The notes under the pieces: model-generated
Told to the model about the DNA's origin: nothing
Seen by the model: the letters and a program-made list of their open reading frames with translations, nothing else
Databases searched by the model: none
From: Ramlibacter terrae
GTDB lineage: Bacteria > Pseudomonadota > Gammaproteobacteria > Burkholderiales > Burkholderiaceae_C
NCBI GenBank assembly: GCA_013127575.1
Contig: CP053418.1
Location: forward strand, 558,001-622,000
Length of the DNA stretch: 64,000 nucleotides
Reading direction: 5' to 3'
Position numbers and translations under genes: made by a program
In this document: piece by piece, positions 45,297 through 57,809 of the stretch
Numbering within the stretch: the stretch's first letter is position 1
Layout of the letters: every line of letters starts with the position of its first letter

Positions 45297-45792
45297 TCAG
45301 AACGTGACGGTCAGCGTGCGGGTGGCGGAGGCGGTGGCGCCGCTGGTGCCGGCACGGCCCGCCGGCATGCTGCCGCCGATGGTGACGGGGCGCTGGTCGG
45401 GAGAACCGACGTTGCCGACCACCGCCAGGTTGGGTTCGGAGCCTTCCACCAGCGTGCCGTTGGTGGCGGACATCTCGTAGCGAAGGCCCGCGATCACGCC
45501 CTCGGCGGTGGCGCCGTCCCGGCGAACGAGGGCGTGGCGGTGAGGTCGCGCGTGCATTCGAAGGTAACGGTTTGCGGCGTGGCCGGGACCGCCGAGGCGC
45601 TGCGCTGAAGGCGGTGTAGGTGCCGAAGGCGATGGTGATCGCGCCGGCGCTCGCCGTCGCGACGCGGCATTGCGAACTCAGCGTGACGTTGACGGTCACG
45701 CTCTTGCTGGCGGTGACCTGCGCAGAGACGGCGCCCACGCAGGCGAGGATGGCGGCAGCGAAGCCGGCCTTGAGAACGGAATTCAGCTTCAT
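45297..45792 (-). CDS. Major spore-coat-U-type pilin (CsuA/B-like)
   Basis: First gene of the chaperone-usher operon, about 165 aa, the probable major fibre subunit. Signal peptide MKLNSVLKAGFAAAILACVGAVSA, then QVTASKSVTVNVTLSSQCRVA, IAFGTYTAF, EGVIAGLRYEMSATNGTLVEG and the final strand ATRTLTVTF needed for donor-strand exchange. An AGGAG ribosome site lies upstream of ATG 45792. The middle part is scrambled by indels near 45520 and 45605. The 263-base upstream region is AT-richer than its surroundings and is the likely promoter region, although no clear -35/-10 pair stands out. Confidence 0.87.
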
Positions 45793-46055
45793 GAACGATG
45801 CTCCTGAGGTAGAAATAAACCCCAAAGGGTTAGGCAAATTACTTACACGCGACCCGAATGTAGCCGACGCTGTAACCGTTTGCAATCCACAAAGCTGATA
45901 AGAATCAACTCGTTGGAGCCCGCCGCAGCCGCAAAGGCGAACTTGATCACGCTTAGTTACACCTGCGTCCCATTAACCGATAAGGTAACAGGATGAACGG
46001 CGATCTTCAGCTGATCAAGGGAAGACCCTGAGCTAGAAAGTGTACAGACGGTCGC

Positions 46056-46727
46056 TCAGCGGCGGCGGCTGCCGGCTGCGCTGAACTCGACCTCGATCCG
46101 CACCTGCGACCGGACGGCGGTGTCCGGAGCTCGCCCGGCTTGAAGCGGGCCTGCGCGAAGGTGTCGCGGATCGTCTGTTCGAAGAGGGGCGGCACGTCGG
46201 GCGAATCGATGCGGACGCGGCGCACGGTCCCTTGTTCGTCGATGAAGAGCGTGATCCGCACCTTCAGGTCGACGAAGCCGCCCACCATGTCGGGGAAGGG
46301 CACCTGCACCGGCGTGAGCAGCCGCGGTGCCACGCTCAGCTCCCCCGCGGCACGTAAGGAGCCTCGCCGGCCGCGCTGGCAGCCGCCTGGGCGGCAGCGC
46401 CGCGTTGAGCGGTTCGGCCACGGCGCCGGGCTTGCTTTCCACCGGCGGCTGCGGCGGCTGGCGCTCCTGCGGCGCGGATTCGGGCTTCGGCCCGGCGGGG
46501 CTGGATTCGGGGGGGACGGGAACGGCCGGCGCCGTCGCGGCAGGGGCGGGCGGCTCGGGTTCGGTGGAGGGGATCGCGGGCTGGACAGCCCGCGCGTAGA
46601 GCAGCTTCACCGGCAGGCCGCTCTGCCCCCGCAGGGGCGCCGGCGTGGTGCTCAGCTGGGCGAGCAGCGCGGCATGTGCCAGCAGGACGAGGGCACTGAC
46701 GTGCCAGAGACCCCGCCTGCCCGGCAC
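46056..46727 (-). CDS. tonB: TonB-family energy transducer
   Basis: Inner-membrane protein that couples proton motive force to outer-membrane receptors, about 223 aa. N-terminal helix WHVSALVLLAHAALLAQL, long Pro-rich periplasmic spacer (PEPPAPAATAPAVPVPPESSPAG), and a C-terminal TonB domain with DLKVRITLFIDEQGTVRRVRIDSPDVPPLFEQTIRDTF and RFKPGEL. The start is GTG at 46727, one base after the pilY1 stop, so it is part of the pilus operon transcript. No exbBD or receptor genes are nearby. Breaks near 46392 (unresolved indel) and near 46115 (CCTGG or CCAGG read as CCGG). Confidence 0.83.
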   Translation of the reverse strand: MPGRRGLWHVSALVLLAHAALLAQLSTTPAPLRGQSGLPVKLLYARAVQPAIPSTEPEPPAPAATAPAVPVPPESSPAGPKPESAPQERQPPQPPVESKPGAVAEPLNAALPPRRLPARPARLLTCRGGAERGTAAAHAGAGALPRHGGRLRRPEGADHALHRRTRDRAPRPHRFARRAAPLRTDDPRHLRAGPLQAGRAPDTAVRSQVRIEVEFSAAGSRRR

Positions 46728-46728
46728 T

Positions 46729-49700
46729 TCAGTCCACGAGTTCGCGCCACTGCGAGCGGCGCAGCACGCCGCCACTGGTGCCCGGGTTGGTGATCTTCTC
46801 GTCCACCGAACCGTCGCTGCGCGTGATGATGGTGACGATGCTGCCTTCGCCGGCGCCGTCTTCCGTCAGCTGCACCAGCGTCAGGCCCTGCACCAGCACT
46901 GGCCCGGGTAGGTGGCGGTCGACGTGCCGGTCAGGAAGTTGAACTCGTAGAGCTGCGACTTGCCGCCCGCGCTGCACGCGTCGTCCTTGGGCGTGTTGCT
47001 GCCCACGAACAGCGTGTCGGGGCGATCTGCGGGTTGACCGAGACGCGCTCGCCGGCCACGGGGAAGTCGACGCGCCAGCCCCTCTTGGCGATCCAGTCGA
47101 CCTCAGGTCGGAGCTCACGCGCGTTTCCTGCGCCGCGTCGGGCGCCGTGATGGTCTGCACCACGAAGTCGCTGCGCCCGCGGATCTTGCCCAGCGCCGTG
47201 TTGTTCATCGGGTCCTTGATGGCATACAGCGACTGGCGGTGCTTGTCGGCGACGTCGGCGGTCCCGAGGTACTGGCCGGTCGCCACGTAGACCACCGGGA
47301 ACTTCGATCCGTTGTACTCCACTTCCGCCACGATCGGCCGGGTGGTGATCGGCTGCGCGATTTCGGGCAGGCCCGGGTCCGGCGGGGTGGTCAGTTCGGC
47401 CAGTTGCAGGGCCTTGCCGTGCGGCTCGACGACGTTGTCGAGATCGAAGCGCCACACGTTGCCCAGCAGGTCGCCGCCGTAGAAGCGCAGCGAGGTGTTG
47501 TCCAGCTCGGATTCGACCCGGGAGTTGATCTCGGACAGGCCGCTCGGCGTGTCGGCCGTGCCCACCGGCGTGGTGGTGCCGGCCTTGTACGTCGGCAGCT
47601 TCATGACCGGGCGCCGGTGAAGGCATCCAGCACGAACAGGTGGCCGTTGCCGTCGCCGGCCGGAGTGCCGTCGGTTTGGTTGCCGTTGTTGTAGCCGGAA
47701 CCGAACACCACCACCCAGTCGCCGTTGCCGCGCTTGGTGATGACGGGGTTGCCGAAGGTCAGGCCCGGTCGTTGTGCTTGAACTGCCACAGCAGCTTGGG
47801 ATCGTTGGTGTCGGTCAGGTCCAGCGCGTAGTACGAGCGCCCACCCTTGTTGAGGCCGCCCACGACGATGGTCCGCCACTGGCCCTTGTTGGTCCCGCTG
47901 TTGATCTGGATGTCGCCCATCTGCGGCGAGCCGTCGACGTAGAACACGTGGTTGAACTCGAAGTTCTCGTCCGCGAGCTTGTACATGTTCTTCATCACCT
48001 CGGTCGGGACGAAGGCCCACTTCTCGTTGCCGGTCTTGCGGTCGAGCGCGTGCAGCATGCCGTCGTTGGACGCCACCAGCACCACCGCGGCGCGGTCCTT
48101 TCTTGTCGGTGGCGTAAGCCTGGTAGCTCGAGTCCGAGTACTTGAAGCTGGGCTTGCCGACGAACAGCGGCGAGGCGTTGATCACGTCGCCGAGGCGGGC
48201 TTCGCGCTTGCGGTAGTACGTCAGGGTCTGGTCGCCCCGCAGGTACTTCACCATGTTCGCGGGGTCGTTGGCCGGGTCGCGGACCGTGTTGCTGCCGTAG
48301 CCGGCGCACTGCGAGGGCTTGGACGTGCCGCCCAGGCCGGGCTTGCTGCAGAAGTCCTTGAACAGGTCTTCGTAGCCGTGCGTCTTCAGTTCCTCGGCGG
48401 TGAAGGGGACCAGCGTCTTCTTGGTCGGGTCCTTGTCCGCGAACAGGATCTTGCGCTTGGTGTAGTCGGCAGGTCCAGCTGCTTCTTCGCCGACCAGGTG
48501 ATGGTCGACTCGATGTTGCCGGTGGACGGGTTGATCTGGTAGGCCAGCACGTCGCCGAACCACTGCTGCGTCGTGAACTGCGCGACGAAGATGTCGTTGT
48601 CGTTCTGGACCGGCTGCAGCGAGCTGGTCGAGGCCGCCGCGGCCGACCCGGGCGTGGCGTCGATCTTGGTCAGCGCCGTGCTCAGGCTGTCGGTCAGCGC
48701 GGTGGGGTTGTCGGCGCTGAAGTACTGGCCGCGTCCGTTGACGGCGGCGTGCCAGAGGTCGTCCACGTTGGCCGGCGGGCTGGTGATCGAAGCCGCGACG
48801 GGCGACGGCCAGTCGATGTCGCCCGCGAGGATCTTCAGGAAGTCCGAGGTGACGTCGTTGAAGTAATCGCCCTTGTACTTGAGCTGCCCGTTCACGCCCA
48901 GGCCGACCGTGAAGGTGGTCATGTGCTGCCACGTGGCGTTGTCGCCATAGGAGTGGGCGGGGTCGCCGTCGCTCTTGCGCACGTTGTTGTCGCAGACGTT
49001 GAAACCGTCCGAGCCGGTGCAGTTGCCGAGGTCGGAGGTCCGCAAGTCCGTCATGTAGTAATACATGGCGACGTCGGCCAGCGTGTTCTCGGTGCCGCCG
49101 TTCTTGACGTCGGGGAGCTGGGTGGTGGACTTCGCCCCCTCCGTCGACGTCGTTTCGATCGGCGTTTCCAGCACCGGCGTCTGGTTGGTCGGGCCGGTGA
49201 CCACCGGGGTGGTGGTTTGCATGGTCGTCGTCGTGGTGCTCGCACCGGGGGTGACGGTCGGCCCGGCGGTCGTGGTGGACACGCAGCTCGTTCCCAGGCT
49301 CATCGTGGCCGCGCCCCACGTGGTGGTATCGCTGTTCGACGGATTGGACTCGGTGGTGGTGACCGGCGTGCCGATGGCGGTCACGACCGCGGGCTGCGAG
49401 ACCGTGCCGGCAAGGACGCCCGGCGCTTCCGACGTGGTGTCGTTGGTCACCGTGCCGTTCACCGAGACGATGGTCCGCAGCTTGGCGAACGTGTAGGTCT
49501 TGGTCTGCAGGACGGTCGACGTGGAGGCAGTGACCGTGGTCGACGTCACGCTGGCGGTGTTGGTCTCCGTCCGGGTTCCGGCCTGCGTGTAGCTGCGCAC
49601 GAAGCCCGTGTTCGCGGGGCAGAGCAGGCTTCCGACGGGATCGAAGGTATAGGTTCCCGAAGCCGTGCCGGCGTTGTTGCCAACGGTGTACGTGAAGGTG

Positions 49701-51386
49701 TTGTTGCCGGTGACGGTCACGCTCTCGTCGGTCTGCTTGAAGTTGTTGTTGCCGCCGGAAGTGACGGTGATGGTCACCTTGTCGCCCGTCAACAGGTTGT
49801 GGGGCGCGCTGGTTGTCACGGTGACCGTGGTGCCCGAGCGCGCCATGTTGGTGGAGTTGCCGGTCACCGTGAAGTCCTTGACCACGCCACGGCTGACCTG
49901 CGTCATGGCGGTCACCTTCTTGGTGGTGGTGCTGCTCGTCTGGACGCTGGTGGTCAGGCGGGGGTGTCCACCCGCATGTACCGCTTCTCCGTGCGGGTCC
50001 AGCGCTCCTCCGTCGTCTTCGTCACGCTGCCGCCGTCGAACATCGGCCGCTTGGTGCCGTTCCCGCCGCCGTCCTGCTGGCCCACCAGCGTGGTCCGGTC
50101 GAGCTGATAGGGGCCGTACTTGGGCGACGATGTCGCTTCGTTGTAGGTGTTCCAGTAGCCGTCCGTGGAGAGGATCGCGTAGTTGCGCTGGCACGAATAC
50201 TGGATCGGGTCGTAGGTCTGGTTGCCGCCGCCGGAGACGATGGCCTTCTTGGCGTAGTACTGGCCCACCTTGGCGAGCGCGGCGCGCAGCGGCGTACTCT
50301 GGTTGGACGGCGGCGTCGCCTTCCACAGCTTGTCGTAGAACTTCCACTTCTGCCGGGTGGTCACGGTCTTGAGCGGATCGTTGTCGAAATCGCGGATGTC
50401 GAGGAAGTCGTCGCTCTCGGTGACGTTCTTCGACGAGAGGGTGGTCAGGCCGATGCGGTACTTCGCGTCGAGGTCCCGGAACGCCAGGCTCACGCCCGCC
50501 TTCATGGTCAGCATGCGCGACTTGTAGTGCTTCTGCCAGTTGGCGAAGTTCTGCGCGTCCGAGATGGTCGAATTCGGCACGGTGACGGAAGTCGCTGCGT
50601 AGACCGGGCGGAACTTGGTGTTGCCCTTGTGGTCGGCGGCCGTGTCGCACTCGTTGAAGAAGTCGTTCTTGACCACCGCCCCGGAGGCCACGTACGAATA
50701 GTTCATCGCCGTCTGCGCGCCGGTGTACGTGTAGTACACGTTCTTGGTCGGCGTGCCGGTCGCGATTTTCACGTCCGTGAGCGGGAAGGTCCCGGTGGCG
50801 AAGACCACCGTGACCTTGAGGTCGCCGTTGCTGGTGTTCCAGTTGCTTCCGCTGGTGGGCACGTAGCCGACGATGAAGGTGCCCACGTCGCCGTAGATGG
50901 TCACGGCCTGGTTGTTGGGGTACCAGCTGCTCTGCCTGCTGCCGTTCGTGACCCGCACCGTGATGGTGGACCCGGCCGTCGGCCTGCTCGAAATGTCGTT
51001 CAGGTTGCGGTAGCTGCCGAACTGGCTCGCGATGGCGTAGTCGCTGGTCGCACCGGCGCCGCGGGACGACCCGTCATAGTTCACCGGCACCTTGTAGACC
51101 GTGGTGGGGTCGTAGGCCAGGCCGTTGCACTGGCTCGACTTGAAGCCGTAGCTGGTGGTGGCGAGCACGTCGTCGTCCTGCAGGTCGGGCAGGTACTCCC
51201 GGTCCATGGACAGCGAATCGTCGGGATGAACATGATGTTCGGCTTCACCGATGCCGCGGAGTTCGTGAACAGCGGCGCGTCGGCGATGTCCGTGGCCAGC
51301 GCCGCTCCGCACAGCGCGCCGAGCATCAGGGCGCCGGCCGTTCGCAGGAAGCGACGGGCTTGCGGGAGGAGTTGAACGGTCTGCAT
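46729..51386 (-). CDS. pilY1: Type IV pilus tip/biogenesis protein PilY1
   Basis: Large secreted or pilus-tip protein of about 1,550 aa that controls pilus extension and surface contact. Signal peptide MQTVQLLPQARRFLRTAGALMLGALCGAALA. The N-terminal von Willebrand A-like domain has a MIDAS-type DDSLSMD and YAILSTDGYWNTYNEA. A Thr/Ser-rich, low-complexity stretch follows (about 49140-49960). The C-terminal beta-propeller contains NASPLFVGKPSF, VASNDGMLHALDRKTGNEKWAFVP, YYALDLTDTNDPKLLW and a calcium-loop-like TDGTPAGDGNGHLFVLDAFTGA. Frame breaks, mostly CCWGG: near 51221, 49966, 48473, 48100 (extra A), 47764, 47607, 47108, 47020 and 46892. It is followed directly by tonB. Confidence 0.92.
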
Positions 51387-51409
51387 GGGGGCCTTTCAGC
51401 GGGGCAGGC

Positions 51410-52080
51410 TCAGAAGTGAACGAGGGATTCGGTGAAGCTGGTCGTGTTGCGCGGGCCTTGCACCCGCACGATGACCCGGTAGAACGGACTGGCGAGCGCG
51501 CGGCTGATCCGGCCGCCGGGCTGCAGTTCGCCGCGTTCCACGGCTGTCGACGTCGCGGCCATGGCCGGGCGCGTGCAGTAGTTGGAGCCGCCGGCCGTGC
51601 CGGTGTCCTTGCACAGGCGGGTGATCACCCACTTGACCTTGTTGCCGTTGACGTCGGTGCCCGCCACCGGGAGCACGTCGCAGGTGGTGTACGTGGCCGA
51701 CGGGACGCCGGCGCAGTCGTTGCCTTCCCAGTCGATCAGGGGCAGCTTGTTGCCGGTGCTGGTGCGGGTGCCGAGCGGGTCGACCTGTTCGCGGGCGCTG
51801 GCGTAGTAGCCCTTCTCGGGGATGTCGTCCTCGAGCTTCTTGTCGATGTTGTTGGCGGCGAGCCAGGCGATCGCTTCCTCGGCGGCGTTCGAACTGGCGG
51901 TCACCGCGTCCTGCTTGAAGCTGAGGTTGCCCATCACCAGCGTGCCGGTGTCGACCGAGCGCGTGAGCGCCACGGCGCCCGGGCCGATGATCACCAGCGC
52001 CATCAGGGAGAACAGCAGCGAGATGCCTCGCTGCGCGCGGCGCGCGGAGGCGCGTGAACGGTCTTGGGGGCGGCGGTCAT
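51410..52080 (-). CDS. pilX: Type IV pilus minor pilin-associated protein PilX
   Basis: Minor pilin-operon membrane protein, about 223 aa. Near the N-terminus RGISLLFSLMALVIIGPGAVALTRSVDTG forms the single hydrophobic helix, followed by LVMGNLSFKQDAVTASSNAAEEAIAWL, typical of PilX. The C-terminal half has many Cys and Thr. Its ATG overlaps the pilW stop (ATGA). The region just after the start (about 52030-52055) contains an indel that shifts the leader peptide, so the first 20 residues are approximate. pilY1 starts 23 bases downstream. Confidence 0.88.
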
Positions 52081-53223
52081 GAGTTCCACAACATGTTGCG
52101 CAGCGGGACCACCGTGTCGAAGACGCGGTAGCGGTAGCGTTTCCAGTCGTCCGGTGGTCGATCTTCAGGCGCAGGCACTTGCTGGCCGTGGTGGCCAGCG
52201 TGCAGTCTTCCGTATCGGCCATGGTGATCGAGGTGCCGACGTCCCACAGCAGGTTGGCGTGGGTGACGTCTTCCTTTTCCATCTGCGTGCTGCGCGCGAC
52301 GACCGCGAGGCGCACCGCGATCACCTGCAGCCATTCGGCGTTGGTGGTCGGCGCCGTCCGGTTCCGGGCGTCGACCGTGCCGTTGTTGTCGGTGTCCTTG
52401 CCGTAGTACGCCTGCATGTTGACGATGCTCGGGAACATCTCCACGGCCGCCGGGTAGGTCGGCTTGCTGTCGGCCGTGTCGATGTTCAGGGTGCGCGCGC
52501 GCAGCGAGTTGTCGACGATGCTGTAGGTGATGTCGATGGGCTTGCCCATGTTGACGATGAAGCTGCCGGAGCCGTATGTGTCGACCGGCGTGCCGGCGGC
52601 GTTCCAGCCGGCGTCGTCGGCGCGCTGGATCTCCAGCGCGCTGGCCCCCGGCTGGTCACCCGGAACACGGAGCAGGGCGTCGAGGTGTTGACCGCCGCGA
52701 TCAGCAGGTCGCCGGGCGAGGTGACGGTGCCGCCGGAGACCACGGGCGCGGCGATGCCGATGCCGGAGGCCACCGGGATCATCTTGTCGTTCTTCTTGTA
52801 GCCCGGCGCCACCACGCGCAGCGGCATCGAGAACGAGGACTTGCCGCTGGCCAGCACCCGGATGGTGTCGGGCATGCCGGCGGTGGCATGCGGCGTGATG
52901 CGCACCGGCACCAGGTTGGTGGGGAAGTTGGCGATGGCCGCGCCGCCGAACGCGGCGGTCAGCGTGCAGCCGATGACGGCGGGTGTCGGCGTGAAGCCGT
53001 AGCCGGCCGACTGGATGGAACGCTGCAGCGTGCCGAGCGCGAGCGCGCCGTTCACCTGCGCGTCCGAAGCCGACATGGTGGTGCGCTTGTTGCCTTCCGA
53101 GGACACCAGCACGTGGGTGACGGCCAGGCTCGCGAGCAGGCCGATGACCACGCCGATCATCAGCTCGATCAGCGTGAAGCCGGCGTGGGCGCGGCGCTTA
53201 GCGGATCTGGCTGGACAGGACAT
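52077..53223 (-). CDS. pilW: Type IV pilus minor pilin PilW
   Basis: Prepilin-like minor pilin of about 382 aa. Leader MSCPARSAKRRAHAG followed by the cleavage and helix motif FTLIELMIGVVIGLLASLAVTHVL (G before F, Glu at +5). The body has STPCSVFRVT, MGKPIDITYSIVDNSLRARTLN and ends YRYRVFDTVVPLRNMLWNS. The start overlaps the 3' end of pilV by 26 bases. Two CCAGG lesions, near 52652 (restores TSQGASALEIQRADD) and near 52155 (restores IDHQDDWKRY). Confidence 0.9.
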
Positions 53224-53612
53224 AGCTGTGGGTTCCTTCGGCGGAGGTGGTCCGGGTGATGGTCATGGTCACCGCGCCGGTCGCGGATGCGCTGGCCAGC
53301 TTGGCGGCGCCCCCGGCAGCGCGCCCTTGACCTTGTTCTTCCAGTCGCTGCACGGCCCGTGGGTGCTGCAGTTGGCGTCGTCGTACTTGTTGAGGTTGGC
53401 GCGGTCGACCCAGATCTTGCCGAGCACCTCCGTGCCGAGGTAGGCGGCGTCGGCGCGGTACTTCGCCGTGCCCCTGGGCGCGCGTCATGGCGGCCTGCAG
53501 GCCGACCGGCCCAGCACGCCCACCGAGAAAATGAGGACGCCGACGAGGGCTTCGATCAGGGCGACGCCCCGGGCATGGACGCGGCGGCCGGGGAGCGCTG
53601 GCGTTGGGTCAT
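53198..53612 (-). CDS. pilV: Type IV pilus minor pilin PilV
   Basis: Minor pilin of about 138 aa. After a leader of about 20 residues come GVALIEALVGVLIFSVGVLGLVGLQAAMTRAQG, the PilV-type N-terminal helix (V in place of the usual F after the processing Gly), then YRADAAYLGTEVLGKIWVDRANLN and the C-terminal TRTTSAEGTHSYVLSSQIR. Start ATG at 53612, eight bases after fimT. Five indels crowd this short gene: CCWGG lesions near 53562, 53505 and 53475, and extra G near 53308. Confidence 0.85.
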
Positions 53613-53619
53613 GGTGGTC

Positions 53620-54232
53620 TCAGGCGTTGCAGGCGCGCGGGTCGCGGGGGTGGCGGCCACGTCGAAGGCGCGGTCGCACATGCGGATGCTGCCGCTGGCG
53701 GAGATCTCCACCCGCAGGCGGCGGGTGTCGGAGTTGTCGTGCGTGATGTCGATGCGCGTCAGCGGCTTGCCGGTGCGCACGGGCTGGCCGTAGCCGTTGA
53801 AGCTCACCGACTTGGCAGCGGTGCCGTCGGCGGCCACGCCGGAGATGGCGATGTTGGCGGCGGCGCTGCCCGGGCCGTACACCTCGACGATGCGGGGTTC
53901 GACGGTGGTGGAGGCGGCGACGTTGCACTTGCCGGCCGGGTCGTCGAGGCTGACCACCCACGCGGCCGACTCGGCGGACAAGGCGCAATCCGCGCCGGGA
54001 ACCGAAGTCTTGGGCCCGACCAGCCAGAACGTCACGATCTGGTTGCGCTTCATGGCTTCGGTGCGGGCGCGCTGCAGGCCGCTCTGCGTCGTTTCGCCAG
54101 GTTGCGCACGTGCGAGCCCCGGACCCACTCGCCCATGCTGGGCACGGCGGTGGCGACGAGGATGCCCAGCACGGCCAGCGTGACGATGGCCTCGATCAGG
54201 TTGAAGCCGGACTGGCGGACCCGGATCAGCAC
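53620..54232 (-). CDS. fimT: Type IV pilus minor pilin FimT/GspH-like
   Basis: Pseudopilin of about 204 aa. N-terminal SGFNLIEAIVTLAVLGILVATAVPSMGEWVRG has the Gly-Phe cleavage site and Glu at +5. The GspH domain shows SGLQRARTEAMKRNQIVTFWL and RRLRVEISASGSIRMCD. The start is GTG 54232, overlapping the pilE stop by seven bases. A break near 54100 (one G short after CCTGG) and one near 53650 (run of C) affect the frame; the second restores the C-terminus DPRACNA and stop 53620. Confidence 0.86.
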
Positions 54233-54697
54233 TCGGTCCCCTTGATCAGCCAGCAGTTCTTGCCGGTGACGGTCTGGCCCTTGAACTTCACCGTTTTCTG
54301 GACGTTGTCGCTGTCGATGCTGTAGACGTGGCCGATGGCCGCGCCGCTCGCGCCGGTCGCGGTGATCGTGTAGGCGGCCGGGCTGGCCGTGCTGGTGCAC
54401 GTGTACGTGAAGTACTTGGCGTTCTTCGGGACGAAGTCTTTCCGTGCTGGCGCATTGGTGCCGTTGGCGCAGGTGCCGCTGCTGCCGTAGTTCTTGTAAT
54501 CACGGAAGTAGTTCTCCATCTTCACCCGGTAGTCGGACAGCGCGGCGAAGCTTTCCGGCAGCTGGCCGCGGCGGATGTAGTCCGTGTACGCGGGAGGCGA
54601 CGCCGGCCAGGACGCCGACGATGGCCACGGTGATCATCAGTTCGATCAGCGTGAAGCCGGCTGCAAGGGCGCGGCGGTGGAAGCGGGTAGTGGCCAA
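54226..54697 (-). CDS. pilE: Type IV pilin-like protein PilE
   Basis: First gene of the minor-pilin operon, about 157 aa. The start is TTG at 54697 behind a good GGAGG ribosome site; leader MATTRFHRRALAAG then FTLIELMITVAIVGVLAGVAS. The C-terminal part SGTCANGTNAPARKDFV ... KNCWLIKGTEC has Cys pairs typical of the D-region loop. One break near 54598 in a run of C restores SPAYTDYIRRGQLPESFAALSDYRVKMENYFRDY. It may be the minor pilin PilE of Pseudomonas-type operons rather than the main fibre subunit. Confidence 0.89.
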
Positions 54698-54867
54698 GGG
54701 ATCCCTCCGAGATTCGACTTTGGACGGATGCTAGTGACCCCTTCGGGCCCCCGCCACGGCGGCGCGCCTAGCGGTTCCGGCGCTGTGACGAGCGGTAAGG
54801 GGCGTGGCGGCTTGTGGCCGGGCTGCGACGGCGGTGCGCCGGAATCGTCCCCGGCGCGGGCTGCCGC

Positions 54868-55063
54868 TCAGAAAGTCAGGGTCAGCTGGAGAGGGGCGCC
54901 CGCCAGCACTTCGACGCGGCCGCCTACATTCTCTGCCGTGGGCAGCGCCCCGAGGAGCGTGACCGGCAAGGCGTGCGGATGCTGCACCGGCAGGGTCAGC
55001 GTGTGGGCGTCGTCTGGGCACGCTGGGCGTCCGCCGGGACGGTTGTGGCAACTCGATCCGCAT
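54868..55063 (-). CDS. Possible small protein upstream of pilE
   Basis: A possible 65-residue product on the minus strand, starting [16 protein letters not shown] and, after one assumed extra C near 55012, continuing [25 protein letters not shown] to [11 protein letters not shown]. The codon use is coding-like, but there is no recognisable domain, no clear ribosome site and the frame needs a repair. It may be a remnant. It is the only candidate in the otherwise empty region 54698-55228. Confidence 0.3.
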
Positions 55064-55168
55064 GGGGACCGAATGTAAACGCCGTGTTGCCTCCTGCAAC
55101 CAGCGTGCGCAGCGCGGCGGAGCTGGAATCGTCGATTACTTCACGGCCGGGTGCGCTAGCATCCACCG

Positions 55169-55198
55169 CCTTGAAATATTCACGCGCCGGCCCCAGCT
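55169..55198 (+). promoter_or_regulatory. Sigma-32-type heat-shock promoter of htpG
   Basis: CCTTGAAA at 55169-55176 and CCCCAGCT at 55191-55198, separated by 14 bases, match the RpoH consensus CTTGAAA / CCCCATnT with one mismatch in the -10 core (CCCCAG for CCCCAT). It lies 30 bases before the htpG ATG, as expected for a heat-shock chaperone gene. Confidence 0.8.
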
Positions 55199-55228
55199 AC
55201 GGCGCGCTTTCCCCCACAACGACAAGCC

Positions 55229-57132
<1,904 letters not shown>

Positions 57133-57136
<4 letters not shown>

Positions 57137-57809
57137 TCGAACCCGCACGCGCGGCGCGTGGCGGCGGCCTCTGGCGCCGCCAGCGCCGCGAGCAGCGCCG
57201 ACGCCAGCCCATGCTCCTTCGCCTCCCGGCGCACCGCAGCTGTGTAAGTGGTGGCCAATCCATGTGGTTCCGGCAGCAGGCCCGTAAGCTGCACGCCGGG
57301 CGTGAACAGGATCTCCGTCACTTGCGTGCAACCGACGGCGCCTGCTTCCGGCGCCTTCGCCAGCGCCGCCATCGCGGTGGCGCCATTGGGAAACGTGCGC
57401 AGGCGCTGCGCCAGCGGTTCGGCCAGGCCCAGCGCGGTCAGCACCTTCATGAAGTGGATGCCCGCCGTGGCTTTTGCCGGGTCGGGGAAGTACACCGCGC
57501 CGGCGTCCTGCAGGAAGCGCTTCAGGTCTTCGGGGTTCGCTACCGGAGCGGCATGCGCTCCCGCCTTCACCGCGAGCCCGGTTTTCACCACGCCGAGCGC
57601 CTGTCCCTGCTCGCCCAGTTCGCGGATCAACGCGTCGGTCAGGATCAGCAGGTCGCACGGCGCGCCGGCCAGCAGCGTTTCCTTCATCAGGCCCACGGCG
57701 CCGAAGGTGCCTTCGATGCGGCAATCGTGCCGGGCCTCGAACGCCGGCTGCAGCCGCGCGACCAGCCCTGCGCGGCGCCGCCGCTGAGGATGTGCAGTGT
57801 CTTCGCCAT
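57133..57809 (-). CDS. ModA-like substrate-binding protein without signal peptide
   Basis: About 226 aa, resembling the COG0725 (molybdate-binding) fold: HILSGGAAQGLVARLQPAFEARHDC, EGTFGAVGLMKETLLAGAPCDLLILTDALIREL, KTGLAVKAGA, YFPDPAKATAGIHFMKVLTALGL and VGCTQVTEILFTPGV. No signal peptide or lipobox follows the ATG at 57809, so it probably stays in the cytoplasm, unlike true ModA. Its start overlaps the stop of Bug protein 3 by one base (TGATG), so the two are coupled. One CCTGG lesion near 57772. It converges on htpG with a four-base overlap at the stops. Confidence 0.82.
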
